A stretch of DNA of 64,000 nucleotides from Hemicentrotus pulcherrimus (lineage: Eukaryota; Echinodermata; Echinoidea; Camarodonta; Strongylocentrotidae), in assembly GCA_003118195.1 (NCBI GenBank), contig BEXV01000324.1, forward strand, positions 55,450 to 119,449, given 5' to 3'. The notes below the pieces were generated by a model, which did no database searches, had not been told where the DNA came from, and worked only from the letters and a program-made list of their open reading frames with translations. Position numbers and translations under genes: made by a program. Within the stretch, counting starts at the first letter, position 1. Every line of letters starts with the position of its first letter. This document shows, in pieces, positions 23,401 through 35,098 of the stretch.

Positions 23401-25430
23401 GATAATCTAAATGATCCCATAAACGATCAGTTGAGAAATGTAACACATAATTTGAAGGAGAAAAAAAAGAACTGAAAAACAAACTAGAAACTGCATTTCC
23501 ATCTTTTTTTTCATTTGAAGTGTATACCATGGTAACTTTTGACTTTATGTTTTAACCTTTTAAGTTCACGATAATAATGAATCACTTTAAAGTTTGAATG
23601 CTAAAAGTACACTACCTATGTCAAAAGTATTGCCCTTTGATCACGTCACAATGGAAATATAATTAAATCACGGTTTGAAGATGAATGAAACTATACATTT
23701 CGCTTATATTTAGACCAAGCCGATTAAAAAAAATCTCATTCTAGGAGTCGGTTTCTAAAGAAAGACGTGGCATCATGCATATGTTTTTCCATCTTGTAAA
23801 TATTTTCTTATATATAAATTACGTTTCAAATCATTTGAACCAAGAGAGGGAAATTGTAAAGGTGAGGCCAATTGAAGCAAAACATGGCACCCTTGACGTC
23901 CGGAAGCCTCTGCATTTTAAAGCTTTACGATCTACTATCTAAAAATGAGAAAGCAAAACTGAATTGAACGGTATTCCCACTGGGTATATACCCCTGAAGA
24001 TGACATCACTTGCGGAACAATTACAGCATCCATCATCTTGTTTCGATTCAATTAAAACCGTCTGGACCCCGAGGAGAATGGGTCGGGAAGAAATGTCTAT
24101 TCCTGTGTCTTCATTGATGAAGAAGACGGAATGTAGGGAATGAAGCTAGGGAAAAGATTCACGCCATTGGAGCGAAGATGGGCTTGATAAACGATTGCCA
24201 GCAACGCGGTGACGAAAGATGGCGTCTCTAGCGTGTGATTAAAAATAGCGGTCGAACGTCGCCATTTTTCAAAAGAGGGAAATTATTTTATCAGACGGGG
24301 TGGAATCTGAAACAATGGATAACCTGAAGACTGATGAACAAATTATGAACTGAAGCTGACTTTTACATTACGTTGATTCTCGCTTAATGTTTACTGACAT
24401 TCTCGAATCGCATAGGGTTTGAATTCAAGCCATGTTTCAAAATTCTCGGTTCCCCTTTGACTGTTTCTACACGAATAACATTCTTACTATTTATTGACGT
24501 TACATTTCTTCATAAATCTAAAAATGTATTTAAGGTAAAGGTTTATGTCTAATAGCAAGTGTGTTTCGTGTTCAAACAATGATTTACTACTTAAAGAAAA
24601 ATAGCAAATAAGATTGTTGAAGTATTATATACTGCGATACATTCGAAGCTTTACTTATGCGATTCCCTGTGATCCTCTATTGCGATTATGAAAGTTACAT
24701 TACATATAAAGACGAACGTGCTGCAAGACCCTTTTCAAAGAGCCGCAGAATTGTATCAAAGGCATGTGTAAAGGCATACCTCATGAGCATACTAGTACTC
24801 TTTGATAAGTGACTACATTGGGCTTTGTATTCATGCCTTTATCCCATGTTTGTGATAGTCCTCAAAAAGAAATCTGAATGTTTCTAATGCAATTTACCTT
24901 TGAGGAACGAGTGTCGCTATATCACATTACGAGTAAAGTTAAACCAGGTTATTGTCAGGTATAGAAATCTAGAAAACGCTGTGCATTTGATGATATAATG
25001 CATTCAATGGTAACCTAGTTTGGATGGAGAAAAGAGCCCTTTACAAATGAAAAACCGCGTAGTTAACTTTGATCGATTAAAAATTATAAACGCTCAATAC
25101 TCCACGATGAAAAGGGCGTCTTACATCGGTGAGTAGGTATATAACAATAGCAGCATCCTAAAGCTTTTGATATGACTTCGACCTGAATTTTAAAAAATAG
25201 TTTCGTGAATTCGTAAAAAAATTACGGGAATTATTTTTATATCGATTTTCCCATTATTCGGACGAACCAATCTAGATCTGGAAAAAATATTTATTTTCAA
25301 AGATTAACAACGTATGCATGGATAGTAGCATAATCAAATCAAAAAGCCATTGATTGCCCTTGGGCTATACAAACGTTTCATTAAGCGCACAAAACATTTA
25401 GAATTCGATCGCAATGGAGCTTTATCCCGA
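20480..25430. other. No gene recognised
   Basis: Apart from low-complexity DNA near 22.9 kb, this holds only short frames. The GC-richer patch at 24050-24280 shows no coherent coding frame. Confidence 0.55.
22893..22970. repeat. Poly-G run with an N, then GA-rich tract
   Basis: Twelve G are followed by an undetermined base at 22905, then a GA microsatellite from about 22920. The proline-rich minus-strand frame across it is low complexity. Confidence 0.9.
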
Positions 25431-25684
25431 TGAAATAATGAACAGATGATTACAATTCATTATTACTATAATTGATATTATTATCATTATTTTCTTCATA
25501 TCATTACTGTTATGGTACTGTTACTTTTATCACTATTATTTATTTCATTATGAAGATGACTATTATTATTTTTACCATTATTACTGTTATTTTACTTTTA
25601 TTATCATCATCATTATCCATCGTCCTCATCTTCATAATAATCCTCATCACCATCACTATGGTAATATACCCCGCGCGTACACAC

Positions 25685-25750
25685 CAGAGAGAGAGAGAGA
25701 GAGAGAGAGACGGGTAGAGACGGGGAGAGACGGGGAGAGAGAGAGAGAGA
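25685..25750. repeat. GA microsatellite with CGGGGAGAGA units
   Basis: (GA)n is followed by three 10-bp units CGGGTAGAGA, CGGGGAGAGA, CGGGGAGAGA and more GA. An ATT/ATC-rich stretch (about 25440-25660) precedes it. Confidence 0.9.
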
Positions 25751-26559
25751 CCACTTGAAGGCTGGTAGTCCGAGTAAGAAATATCGATGACATAGTGTGA
25801 ATGACTCCCAGGCACAATGATACATTCCGAAAAGGAGAACGGGAAATAATATTTTGCATTACTTCAAAACAAAATCATGATCGGAATGACATTTTCTCCT
25901 CTCCCGCCACCCTCCCCTAGATCAGAAATCACAAACAGGTCGATATAGCCATTAGCACACGGAGCGTTGCTTGGTCGAATATCTATATGAAGATTAAAGG
26001 AAGAGCCACATGTACGGAAAGCGTGCAGGGGCACCCAAATCCCAACTTTCTTCCACAACGCTCGATTTTGGCAATGTAGTTGAATAGAGAGTAGTAGAAT
26101 ATAAAAGCTGAAATAGAAGGAGATCCATTAGGTTTTCGAAAGTCAAATAAACTCATTAAAAGTGTTCTTCTCTGACACTTTGCGTGCAGAAAATGGAATG
26201 TCCTGTTACATTATGGAGCAGACGTGTGTATACATTATACATACGTGCCCTTTCACAACACCTTGACTTGCTCCTGTAATATGTAGAATTATATGTCAAT
26301 AGTTATAGATATAAACATGACTATTTCAAGTGTCCAGTCTCGAAATAAGCGCTTGGCATAATGATATTGGGCAGTGGAGGACCTTCATATAAGACAATAA
26401 TATGAAAACCATGACTCAGCATTTATGGTATTAAGCCATTACACTTCCTTTATAGTTGCCACGTTGTGAAAGAGCAGATTTAACCGAATCTTAGGTAATA
26501 CGCGGAGTCAATTGGGCAACACCATATATTTAGTAATACAACTTAAAATAACCCGCTCA

Positions 26560-26779
26560 AAGATCGACTTTAAGTTGGACTTTTTAATGGCAGGCCATTC
26601 ATGCAACTGTTTGCTCTCCCCATTATGATCTTTCAATAAGGAATTATCAAGAACTGTAAATTCTGTAGATTTGTGACCATGATTTGTACGTCCCTTGAGA
26701 GACCAATGCCAGTAAACCGTGAGAGCAAACAGTGGCATGAATAGCCTGCCATAGTTAAGTCCAACTTAAAGTCGATCTT
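26560..26779. mobile_element. 220-bp foldback MITE
   Basis: The first 59 bases (AAGATCGACTTTAAGTTGGA onward, 26560-26618) reappear in reverse complement at 26721-26779 with few mismatches, both arms ending in a run that reads TTTGCTCTC. The spacer is about 100 bp and codes for nothing recognisable. Target duplications are not obvious. The arms are similar enough to suggest fairly recent activity or strong pairing constraint. Confidence 0.8.
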
Positions 26780-26822
26780 AGTCTTTGTAAAACACTCCCT
26801 TTGGTTCTTAACATGCGATACT

Positions 26823-26910
26823 TAGCCTACATAGGGAAGTATTCCACATCTGCTGAAGACAGCTTTAAAAAATGAACATCAAGGGACACTCGTTCAAAAC
26901 ATGAGTAGAA
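26823..26910 (+). repeat. Dispersed repeat, copy 1 (matches 33783-33885)
   Basis: TAGCCTACATAGGGAAGTAT, TTCCACATCTGCTGAAGACA and GCTTTAAA correspond to TAGCC, GTTCCACATCTACCGAAGAC and AGCTTCAAA at 33.8 kb. It lies just right of the 220-bp foldback element. Confidence 0.55.
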
Positions 26911-27270
26911 CAACTTATGTTTTATGGGGTTTTAAACTAACCCAAATGTTTAAGTCCGTACAAAAAAAAACATTAAAGTTACATCAAAAACCTACGACAT
27001 CTTACTAGTCACGTAAAATGTAGAAGTCTAAGGGTATGTTTATGCTCAGTTTTGAAGGCAGAATGACCGATTTGAAACGCTCATCGTAATCGCGGTTCCA
27101 CGGTGTACTGTTTATGCTCACTTCTCTGGCTCCTCCAAGCAATTCTGGCTAGGTGGCCTTGCAGCTGGATTCGCAAACCTGCACTGCGCATGCTACGTAG
27201 ACCCACTAGAGGTCAGTGCGTTGACAATTTAAACGCGTTTACAAATGATTCTGCGTTTATGCTTCCCCAG

Positions 27271-27320
27271 AATCGCCGATCGTAAACACACCTTTTTTTG
27301 TGAGTTTACGATCGGCGATT
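27271..27320. repeat. 17-bp perfect hairpin
   Basis: AATCGCCGATCGTAAAC (27271-27287) pairs exactly with 27304-27320 across a short T-rich loop. It lies in a GC-richer patch (about 27030-27350) with repeated GTTTATGCT motifs at 27038, 27110 and 27255, suggestive of a DNA transposon edge. No matching opposite end was found. Confidence 0.6.
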
Positions 27321-27353
27321 ACGATCGCAGTTTTTCGGTGATTCTACAAAAAT

Positions 27354-27361
27354 TATAAAAG
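27354..27361 (+). promoter_or_regulatory. TATA-box-like element
   Basis: TATAAAAG sits 34 bp after the hairpin and about 106 bp before a Kozak-like ATG (GTGGCCATGA). Confidence 0.35.
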
Positions 27362-27466
27362 GACGCAACCGTGTTTCGAACTAAACACGTAACAGATGCC
27401 TCATTTTGGCCAGAAAAAGATGAGAATAAACGTACCCTTAGTTCTATCTTCCTAAAGTTAGTGGCC

Positions 27467-27634
27467 ATGACGAAGAAACAAAAGCCTCGCAAACAAATAC
27501 GTAATCAAAATGACACGGGAAAACTAAAAATCGATGAATATAGCTGGTTCTCTCAGGGCACTCTGGCCAAAATTGATCGAATAATGCACATATCAAACAA
27601 TTTTGAAAGGTTGCTGTGTCAAGGGGGACGATGA
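27467..27634 (+). CDS. Candidate 55-codon basic small ORF
   Basis: The ATG at 27467 lies in a good context (GGCCATGA). The peptide starts MTKKQKPRKQIRNQN, is lysine/arginine-rich at the amino end, and has no recognised domain. Its stop overlaps the ATG of a 45-codon frame at 27631. One frame over, the sequence after the stop reads KGDDENADICRVHEKTEC, which could mean a frameshifted longer ancestor. A TATA-like box lies upstream and AATAAA (27872-27877) downstream. An upstream out-of-frame ATG at 27394 weakens the case. It may be a transposon-derived protein remnant or chance. Confidence 0.2.
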   Translation: MTKKQKPRKQIRNQNDTGKLKIDEYSWFSQGTLAKIDRIMHISNNFERLLCQGGR

Positions 27635-27871
27635 GAATGCAGACATCTGCAGAGTGCATGAAAAAACTGAATGCAAAAATTAAAGAAATCGATAAGTCAA
27701 AAAGTATGCTTACTGTATACATCTTACAGCTTGTATGTGGCAGTTATTTTAAACATTGTAAATGGTGAAATTGGTTTCATTAAATTTCCAATATTTGGAA
27801 ACACCTAAATATTCATTTGTGGATCATCGAGGTGCAAAATACAGAGAATCGTAAATGCATAACAAATTATG

Positions 27872-27877
27872 AATAAA
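27872..27877 (+). terminator. Polyadenylation signal candidate
   Basis: AATAAA lies about 240 bp after the small ORF and could end the candidate transcription unit. This hexamer is common by chance in DNA this AT-rich. Confidence 0.15.
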
Positions 27878-28104
27878 ATCTTCATTATTTTGTTCCTTAC
27901 ACCTGTTCTTCAACATCAAGCTTATATTGCTTGGCATCGTTTTTTTTATAATTTATTTGTTTTATTCCTGAGATACCATGTGATTAAATTATCATGTTTT
28001 GTCACTTAGATCTTATCCAAAATTACACATGCTTTCTCCATCTGAGTAAATTGATGTGTATATTGTAGAAGTAAACAATCAGGTAGGGCGTAGTGGATAT
28101 AAAA

Positions 28105-28170
28105 CGAGAGAGTGAGAGTGACAGAGAGAGAGAGAGAGAGAGCGCGCGAGTGGGGAGGAGGAGGAGAGGA
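28105..28170. repeat. GA microsatellite
   Basis: (GA)n followed by GCGCGCGAG and GGAGGA units. Confidence 0.9.
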
Positions 28171-29442
28171 ACGGAGTCCCGGTATATATGGAAGACTTTT
28201 ATAGTAAACTGTAAAGGGTAGAATACAGTGGTGATAATTTAGTGCCTCACTGACTGTTTCGATCGATCACATACATACCGTTATAATATGGGCTACTCCA
28301 TCTGGTACCTACAACCTACATTACAATAGGCATTAAAATATTATTTTAAATCGATATGACTAATGACGTTTTTAATTGCGCAATGTACTATATATCGTTC
28401 GCTACCAAAGAATTCATCGTTAAAAACGAATTCTGGGAACAAAACTATATGTTACAATCTTGTGTATTTTCTGTCAGACAATTACAAGTTCATAAGTAAA
28501 ATCCATCAAATCTCACGGAAGAAAAACAACGTGACCTATAAACAGATAATCCTTACCTTGCATTATTCCTAATAGGGTGTCCTGTTTTAATGTCCAAGGA
28601 AACAACCCTCATTATTCGTACGCGGATACAAAACTTTCGATAACTGTTTTTCCCATATGATTTTCGAGCAGACAAACTTGATCTATCATATTCGGTTTGT
28701 CGAGGACCTCAATTGCCAAATAGCACAGCTTTTCTTCGATTAATACTTGTCAGATAACTACTCGAGTTAAATATATTTCTTACAATTGTTTAGGGCATTA
28801 TTCAAAATTTGTTATTGTTTTATGTCCCCGTGGTAAGCGCTTCTTGATAACTTATGAAGAGAAATTGTTGTAATCGTATCGGTAACCATTGTTAAAGGCA
28901 CTGTTTAACAATGTTTCCAGTTTTAAAAATCTGAGATGCATGGCCCTACGTGTTATCAGTGTCTCTGATATGGTTTGATATTGAAGCCCTAGCAAAAATT
29001 GCGCTTCAAAATGATCATGAAGTGCCTCAAAAGTGTTTTTTAAAAAAAACGTTGAGTGACCGGTTTTACCATACTCATTACCCCTAATAGACTGTGGTGT
29101 AAAAATTTCGAATTCCAATCATAAATATCTTGATAATCAGACAGTTGATCGGCTTGTAAAAGTCATGGGTTTCCTTCCTGACCTAAAGGTTTATAATTAT
29201 GATTGCAGCATGAGCTGAATCCAGGATTTTGTTTAGAATCTGAGACAAAGATACCCATCGCTTCAATGCTGATAAAGTTGCGAACATCATAGCCACCATA
29301 CCGCAACCTAGCCCAACTGTCAGCGACGAAACGTTACAATCCAATTAGCCTGATCATGAGTGACATGTTACATCCTAGTAGCCACAGCCGTGTACCGTAG
29401 GATTAGAAGTAACATGGTTAAATTCTCGGTCCCGCCAAAAAC

Positions 29443-30153
29443 NNNNNNNNNNNNNNNNNNNNNNNNNNNNNNNNNNNNNNNNNNNNNNNNNNNNNNNNNN
29501 NNNNNNNNNNNNNNNNNNNNNNNNNNNNNNNNNNNNNNNNNNNNNNNNNNNNNNNNNNNNNNNNNNNNNNNNNNNNNNNNNNNNNNNNNNNNNNNNNNNN
29601 NNNNNNNNNNNNNNNNNNNNNNNNNNNNNNNNNNNNNNNNNNNNNNNNNNNNNNNNNNNNNNNNNNNNNNNNNNNNNNNNNNNNNNNNNNNNNNNNNNNN
29701 NNNNNNNNNNNNNNNNNNNNNNNNNNNNNNNNNNNNNNNNNNNNNNNNNNNNNNNNNNNNNNNNNNNNNNNNNNNNNNNNNNNNNNNNNNNNNNNNNNNN
29801 NNNNNNNNNNNNNNNNNNNNNNNNNNNNNNNNNNNNNNNNNNNNNNNNNNNNNNNNNNNNNNNNNNNNNNNNNNNNNNNNNNNNNNNNNNNNNNNNNNNN
29901 NNNNNNNNNNNNNNNNNNNNNNNNNNNNNNNNNNNNNNNNNNNNNNNNNNNNNNNNNNNNNNNNNNNNNNNNNNNNNNNNNNNNNNNNNNNNNNNNNNNN
30001 NNNNNNNNNNNNNNNNNNNNNNNNNNNNNNNNNNNNNNNNNNNNNNNNNNNNNNNNNNNNNNNNNNNNNNNNNNNNNNNNNNNNNNNNNNNNNNNNNNNN
30101 NNNNNNNNNNNNNNNNNNNNNNNNNNNNNNNNNNNNNNNNNNNNNNNNNNNNN
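29443..30153. other. Assembly gap of 711 N
   Basis: This is unknown sequence. The long open frames that appear to cross it are artefacts of N. The right edge is a G-rich run (30154-30193, broken by CGGA). Confidence 0.99.
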
Positions 30154-30489
30154 GGGGGGGGGGGCGGAGGGGGGGGGGGGGGGGGGGGGGGGGTAAGTAC
30201 AAATTAAGAATTTGTGATGGGTCATGGGATCAGAAATGTAAGGACCTCCGAGCTGAGCTCAAGGGGCCGATCCTGTGGAGCTCCCATTGTAGAAAGCCTG
30301 ACAGAAAGTCTTGTTTGTATTATGAGGGTGTAGACTGTAGAGAGTTTGGTAATTCTGACATTAAATGAATATGATCAATCATTTCAAGAATATTTTCAGA
30401 AAAGATTTTATCATTCTCTTTGACAAAATACAATGGTATCAGATCGAACAAATCAAAACGAAGTTAAACAAAACAGACGTACAAAAAAG

Positions 30490-30515
30490 CAAAACAAAAC
30501 AAAACAAAACAAAAC
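30490..30515. repeat. CAAAA pentanucleotide repeat
   Basis: Five units of CAAAA, a possible retrotransposon tail, upstream of the TAA-headed repeat. Confidence 0.85.
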
Positions 30516-30585
30516 GAAACAATGCCAAACAGAACAATATTGTACGAAACGTATATTATCATGCATGTTCATTTATCTTGTTTAA

Positions 30586-30720
30586 ATAATAATAATAATA
30601 ATAATGGTTGCTTCTTATATAGCGCACATGTCCGTCACATTATGACGCTCCTGGCGCTGCCCCGATTATTACCCTGGCTTTTAGCAAAGCAGCCACTGCG
30701 GCGCTCTAGCATTTCAAGGA
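30586..30720. mobile_element. TAA-headed dispersed repeat with TATAGCGC motif
   Basis: An (AAT)n run at 30586-30605 leads into TTCTTATATAGCGC and a GC-richer body. The same plan, (TAA)n then TTTATAAAGCGC, occurs at 2561. Elements headed by TAATAATAAT followed by TATAGCGC are, from memory, widespread repeats in marine invertebrates. The right edge is uncertain because another repeat follows at about 30757. Confidence 0.5.
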
Positions 30721-30756
30721 ATTAATTCCTGCCTGGTAAAGATAAACTTAAGTACT

Positions 30757-30924
30757 GTATTGTGAAAGAAAAGGTGTGAAAAGGTTAAGAAACAGTTGAT
30801 CATGTAGCATGTAAGTATTGGTGCGCACTGCCAGGTCATGGAGTCATCAAAATCGTAATGAATTTGACCGAATTTTGGTAAAGTAACAAGCACTGTACAC
30901 AGAAAGTTTTATATGGGACAACAC
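30757..30924 (+). repeat. Dispersed repeat, copy 1 (matches 47559-47714)
   Basis: TGTATTGTGAAAGAAA, GTTGATCA, TAGCAT, GGAGTCATCAAAAT, TTTGGTAAAG, CACTGTACACAGAAAG and TATATGGGAC recur in the same order near 47.6 kb. It directly follows the TAA-headed repeat, so the two may be parts of one element. Confidence 0.7.
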
Positions 30925-33782
30925 ACATGGTGTCGGGGTACTACCTCGATTTCCTTTTCTTTCTATGCTCATTTCTCAGCCAGTATACATTTTCTTCCAA
31001 AATTGTTTGGCACATGTCATTATTTGTAATCTTGAACATTCAGTGTAAGTTTCGTTTGATTCTGTAAAAAATTATTATTATTTTTTTACCAGAACTGGAG
31101 TTTATCTTCAAGCAAGGTTTAAGGTTGACCCTGTAAAGTAAATGCATGCTATCAGTTCATCTCCTCAATGACTGAGATGAATACTGGTATCAATTTCGAT
31201 GTGAATTGCTCAAAAAGTTCTTTAAATATTGCGATAAAGAGACGATTAGATGGATACATGGCCTAACAAACCGAAAATCTGGCGCTAAAGTAATAGCACG
31301 TGATTAGAAACATAAATAAACATTAGGGTCCATTGCTTGATAAAAAGCTCGTCACGGAGACAAGGACGCAAGGCAATTTGATTAATCATCTGAATGAGCA
31401 TCAACTTGTCGCTTGTAGTCATACCCAAGCTATTACCCAAATTATTCTGGAGCTTATTATGCAAAAGTGTTTAAGGCACTTTTCATAATGATTGTTTCTA
31501 TTGTGATTGTCCCTCTATCTTCCTCATGTGGCGACAGGTGTGTTTTTCCTTATTGCGTGTCATGGAAACAATGTCTTGGGATATGAATAAATATCTAATC
31601 TTGAGGCCATCAACGACGAGTATTTGAAAAGATCAAGAGGATTTGCCATGCAGGCCTGCAGCCATGACTGTGTCCTGTCTTATGAAAATACCTCGCATCG
31701 ACTTGTAAAAACTTAGTTCTTCAACTTTTCTCGAGATGATGGGCTCGGTTAATAACTCACGTGGAACTCCGAAGGGGGTAGGTGACTGAAGAACGTTAAA
31801 TAAACTTGTTCCCCTTGAACACATTCGTTTTTGGCATATTTACTAGTTCTTTGTTAATGTTAATGACAACACGTGAGAATATGCGGGATTGTAATTCTCG
31901 AGAAATGCCTGACATTGGAGTATTGATGGTAGGAGATTGCATCACGAATGACTGAAAGTAGGAAATCTGGGAGAAATCGAGATGATTAATGCCTCAGGTA
32001 TTCTTACGAAGACTCTGAAAAAAACTGTATTGAACATGATTTTGCATGAAGGATTCACTTTCTGCATGAAGTAAGCGCTCCAATTTACAGAAGCAGAGCT
32101 ATTTCTTACAATCTTACTTGTGCTTCAAAATATCTCGAAATTGTTTTGGCAAAATGGTAAAATGCCCAAGGGTAGAATATTCATATTTCTGAAAGCATTA
32201 GGTCGTCATCAGAATCCGATAAGGCTTCCATCTCATGCAATCTGAAGGAGTGATGATCTAGCTCTAAGTGCGCCATTTGCGACGTCCTCTAACCAACAAA
32301 ATAAAAAAAGACATTTCATCAAAGCAAAGAAGGTTATTTTTATAGCTAAAAATTGTGGTAAGAGTCCCGCAGCAGCACTGGGAAGCACAGCTGATGTCCT
32401 TGAATAAAAAAAGAATAATGTAGCCATGACAATGGTAATGGTTGGCCTATAATGGTTTCTTCCTCGAGGGATGAGCAAGTGAATCTTCACGGACTGATTC
32501 CGTTTAAAACATCTAGTGTTTCTGTTTAACTTTTAAGACTCGCAGTTGTTGTGGAGTAGATATAATCTCTTTACCCGATAACCAATTCTCAGAATAAGTT
32601 TATCGTTAGCATTAATTCGACCTCATTACTTCAACTTGTTGTACTTAATTTACTGGTTGGTATGGATGGTGTCAATGTTTGAAAATAAGTTGAAATGAAA
32701 ATGAATGTTATGTTTTGAATAAAGAAATATATGTCTCAGAGCTCATAGAAATAGAGATAAAGAGGCATGGATATCAAAATTCTAATACTAATGGTATTTA
32801 CCACAAGGAAGAAATTCATAATACATGTACTTACATGTTTGTATTTTCCAATACATTTTCCTAATATATTGTAAATGAATGGCTATAGCAACACATACAG
32901 CCATTGTTTTCTATGTTCAACATTTATGATATACGACCATTATGTTTTCTTTCAGAATAATGCGATTGTAATTCGAAAGTGAAACACTGGTAAAAATATA
33001 ATCGCAATAGTACTAATATCCTATTCAAGAACTGTTTAATGAAATAATGACCAGGTTATTTTCAAACCGATGACGCCTCCTTTATGTATGTTTCCCCACG
33101 GACTCTCTTTCGCCCGGGAGCTCTTGAGAAACATCTGCACGCGGAGGTTTTTCGATTTGTAATCATTTGCCTGAGGCCAACTTCATGTCGATTTCTAACT
33201 CAAGGGTGAAGGCGAAAGAACCGCTCCTTCAAAATTGTGTTATTGTTACCCAATTGATTTATGTATCAATCAGTGAGAAACTGTTACGAGAAAAAAATAA
33301 TATGGCAGGGACTGCCCGCGGGAGGCTAGCCAACCGAAAATACAGAACATATCATTTTCGGGTTAAACTGGAACAAATTTGATAATGTTGTTGACAGCTC
33401 GACCTTGTTATTTTTCATATTCAATCTCTTGACACTTATTTCATATGACTTTTGTTCCTCGGGTCCTTAATCTTTAATTCCATCACCCGACTCAAAATGA
33501 AACATTGCTGAAAGATCTATAACAACAGCTTTCCAACACTTTATTTCAACCCAATATTTTTCTCTCATTTTGCTAACATTTCAATTTTACTTTATTGCAA
33601 CTTAGCAAAATGTTATTTGATAATGTTAAAAACCCAGAGATTGAATAATTTTCTGTGAAACTCGTGGAATTCAAATATTCAATTGACCTGAAGTGTGTAG
33701 CCTACATATTCATCAGTTTAGTATAAGCGGCGTTTAATGTTAAACCAGAGCTCAATTTGAACGTGAACATCACTTGGTATTT

Positions 33783-33885
33783 AATAGCCTTTCGGATGTG
33801 AAGAAGTGTTCCACATCTACCGAAGACAGCTTCAAATATTGCATGGACGTTACACATCAAACATTCGTTCTTCCAAACAAAAACA
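33783..33885 (+). repeat. Dispersed repeat, copy 2 (matches 26823-26910)
   Basis: The conserved core is TTCCACATCT followed by GAAGACAGCTT. Both copies are then followed by AACAT or ACAT runs and a CATTCGTT or CTCGTTC motif. No coding potential was seen. Confidence 0.55.
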
Positions 33886-35060
33886 TGATGACGTCTAAAT
33901 AAACCATTTATCTGAGGTGAGTCGTGTGACACCGAACGCCCTCCGAATCTCTAAATACTCCTATTCATTTTTAGAAGAAAAAAAACATGCAGAGGGAGGC
34001 GTGGAATATGAGATAGCATTATCGCGTGTCACTCTTAGCTTTTATTGATAGCACTCCGTCTGCAATTGTGGTATGGCAATGGCGAGAGAATATATAAACA
34101 CATGTCCCGACGATATGTATTACCGATTTCTTATGACCCCTTCAACGGGATGTAAATACGTGCATACAACCTGCACGTACCAGTTTCTTCCGAATAGAAT
34201 GGTTGCGTTCTTTCTCCATATTTGACGTTGCATCAATGCCCAAATGCTTCTTTAAAGACGTTGCAAAGACTTCACACACAAGAATCACCCCAAGGCATTT
34301 GCAATATAATTGTTCATATCACCGACTGAAATATGTGAGCATAAATAACCTATTGCGTAAACCAAATATGGTTTCTATTATTCCAAACTATTTAACATCG
34401 TTAAATATACCATCATGACAAGAGTATACAAAATTGTCCTTGATTTAATTTCTCAAAAGTTTTTGCTATCGTGGATTTAATGTTCGAGGACAACAAAAAA
34501 CGTAATCGAAAACTTTCATATCATGCATTATAATCAGTAAGACACGCCCTGTTTTATTTCATCTTCTGCATGTACTGTTAAAGGGGGAACTTATTCCATT
34601 GATACTATAATATACCTCAAAAAGTTCCTCTGGAGTACAACGTTTAATCTTTTAGAATGAAGCGAATTAAAGTTGATCCCCTACATTGCCATCACCCTTG
34701 ACAAAATCATGGCTGTTTGCACTGAACATAAATTAGAACGATCGCATGAAGAATATCTCATTAATAGGATATTTTACTACATGATTATCCAAGGTCGCTT
34801 GTCCTCAAGGTAAAAGTCCAATGTCTCAAACAAAATACGGGTAGAGCATGGCCCCCATAAATCTCATAATGCACGACTCCGTTTTAGTTTTACGTCTTAT
34901 ACAGAGAACAAAACATATACGATGATTCCAGCAACCTTGTCGATATACAAGTAAGGAAGAAATAAAGACGCTTGAAATAATCTGTATATCATTAATAGAA
35001 ATTGTTACCATGGATATAGACAAGGGGACTTGTGCTTCTGATGTCTTTCTACATGAACGT

Positions 35061-35098
35061 CTCTCTCTAATTCTCTCTCTCTCTCTCTCTCTCTCTCC
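35061..35098. repeat. CT microsatellite
   Basis: Interrupted (CT)n, followed by pyrimidine-rich sequence to about 35165. Confidence 0.9.

Noticed and set aside
29265..29340. Second hammerhead motif near CGACGAAACGTT
   Set aside because: GAAAC is present, but the upstream box reads CTGATAA rather than CTGANGA and no stem I pairing exists.
29360..30225. Very long open frames on both strands
   Set aside because: They exist only because N positions cannot encode stops.
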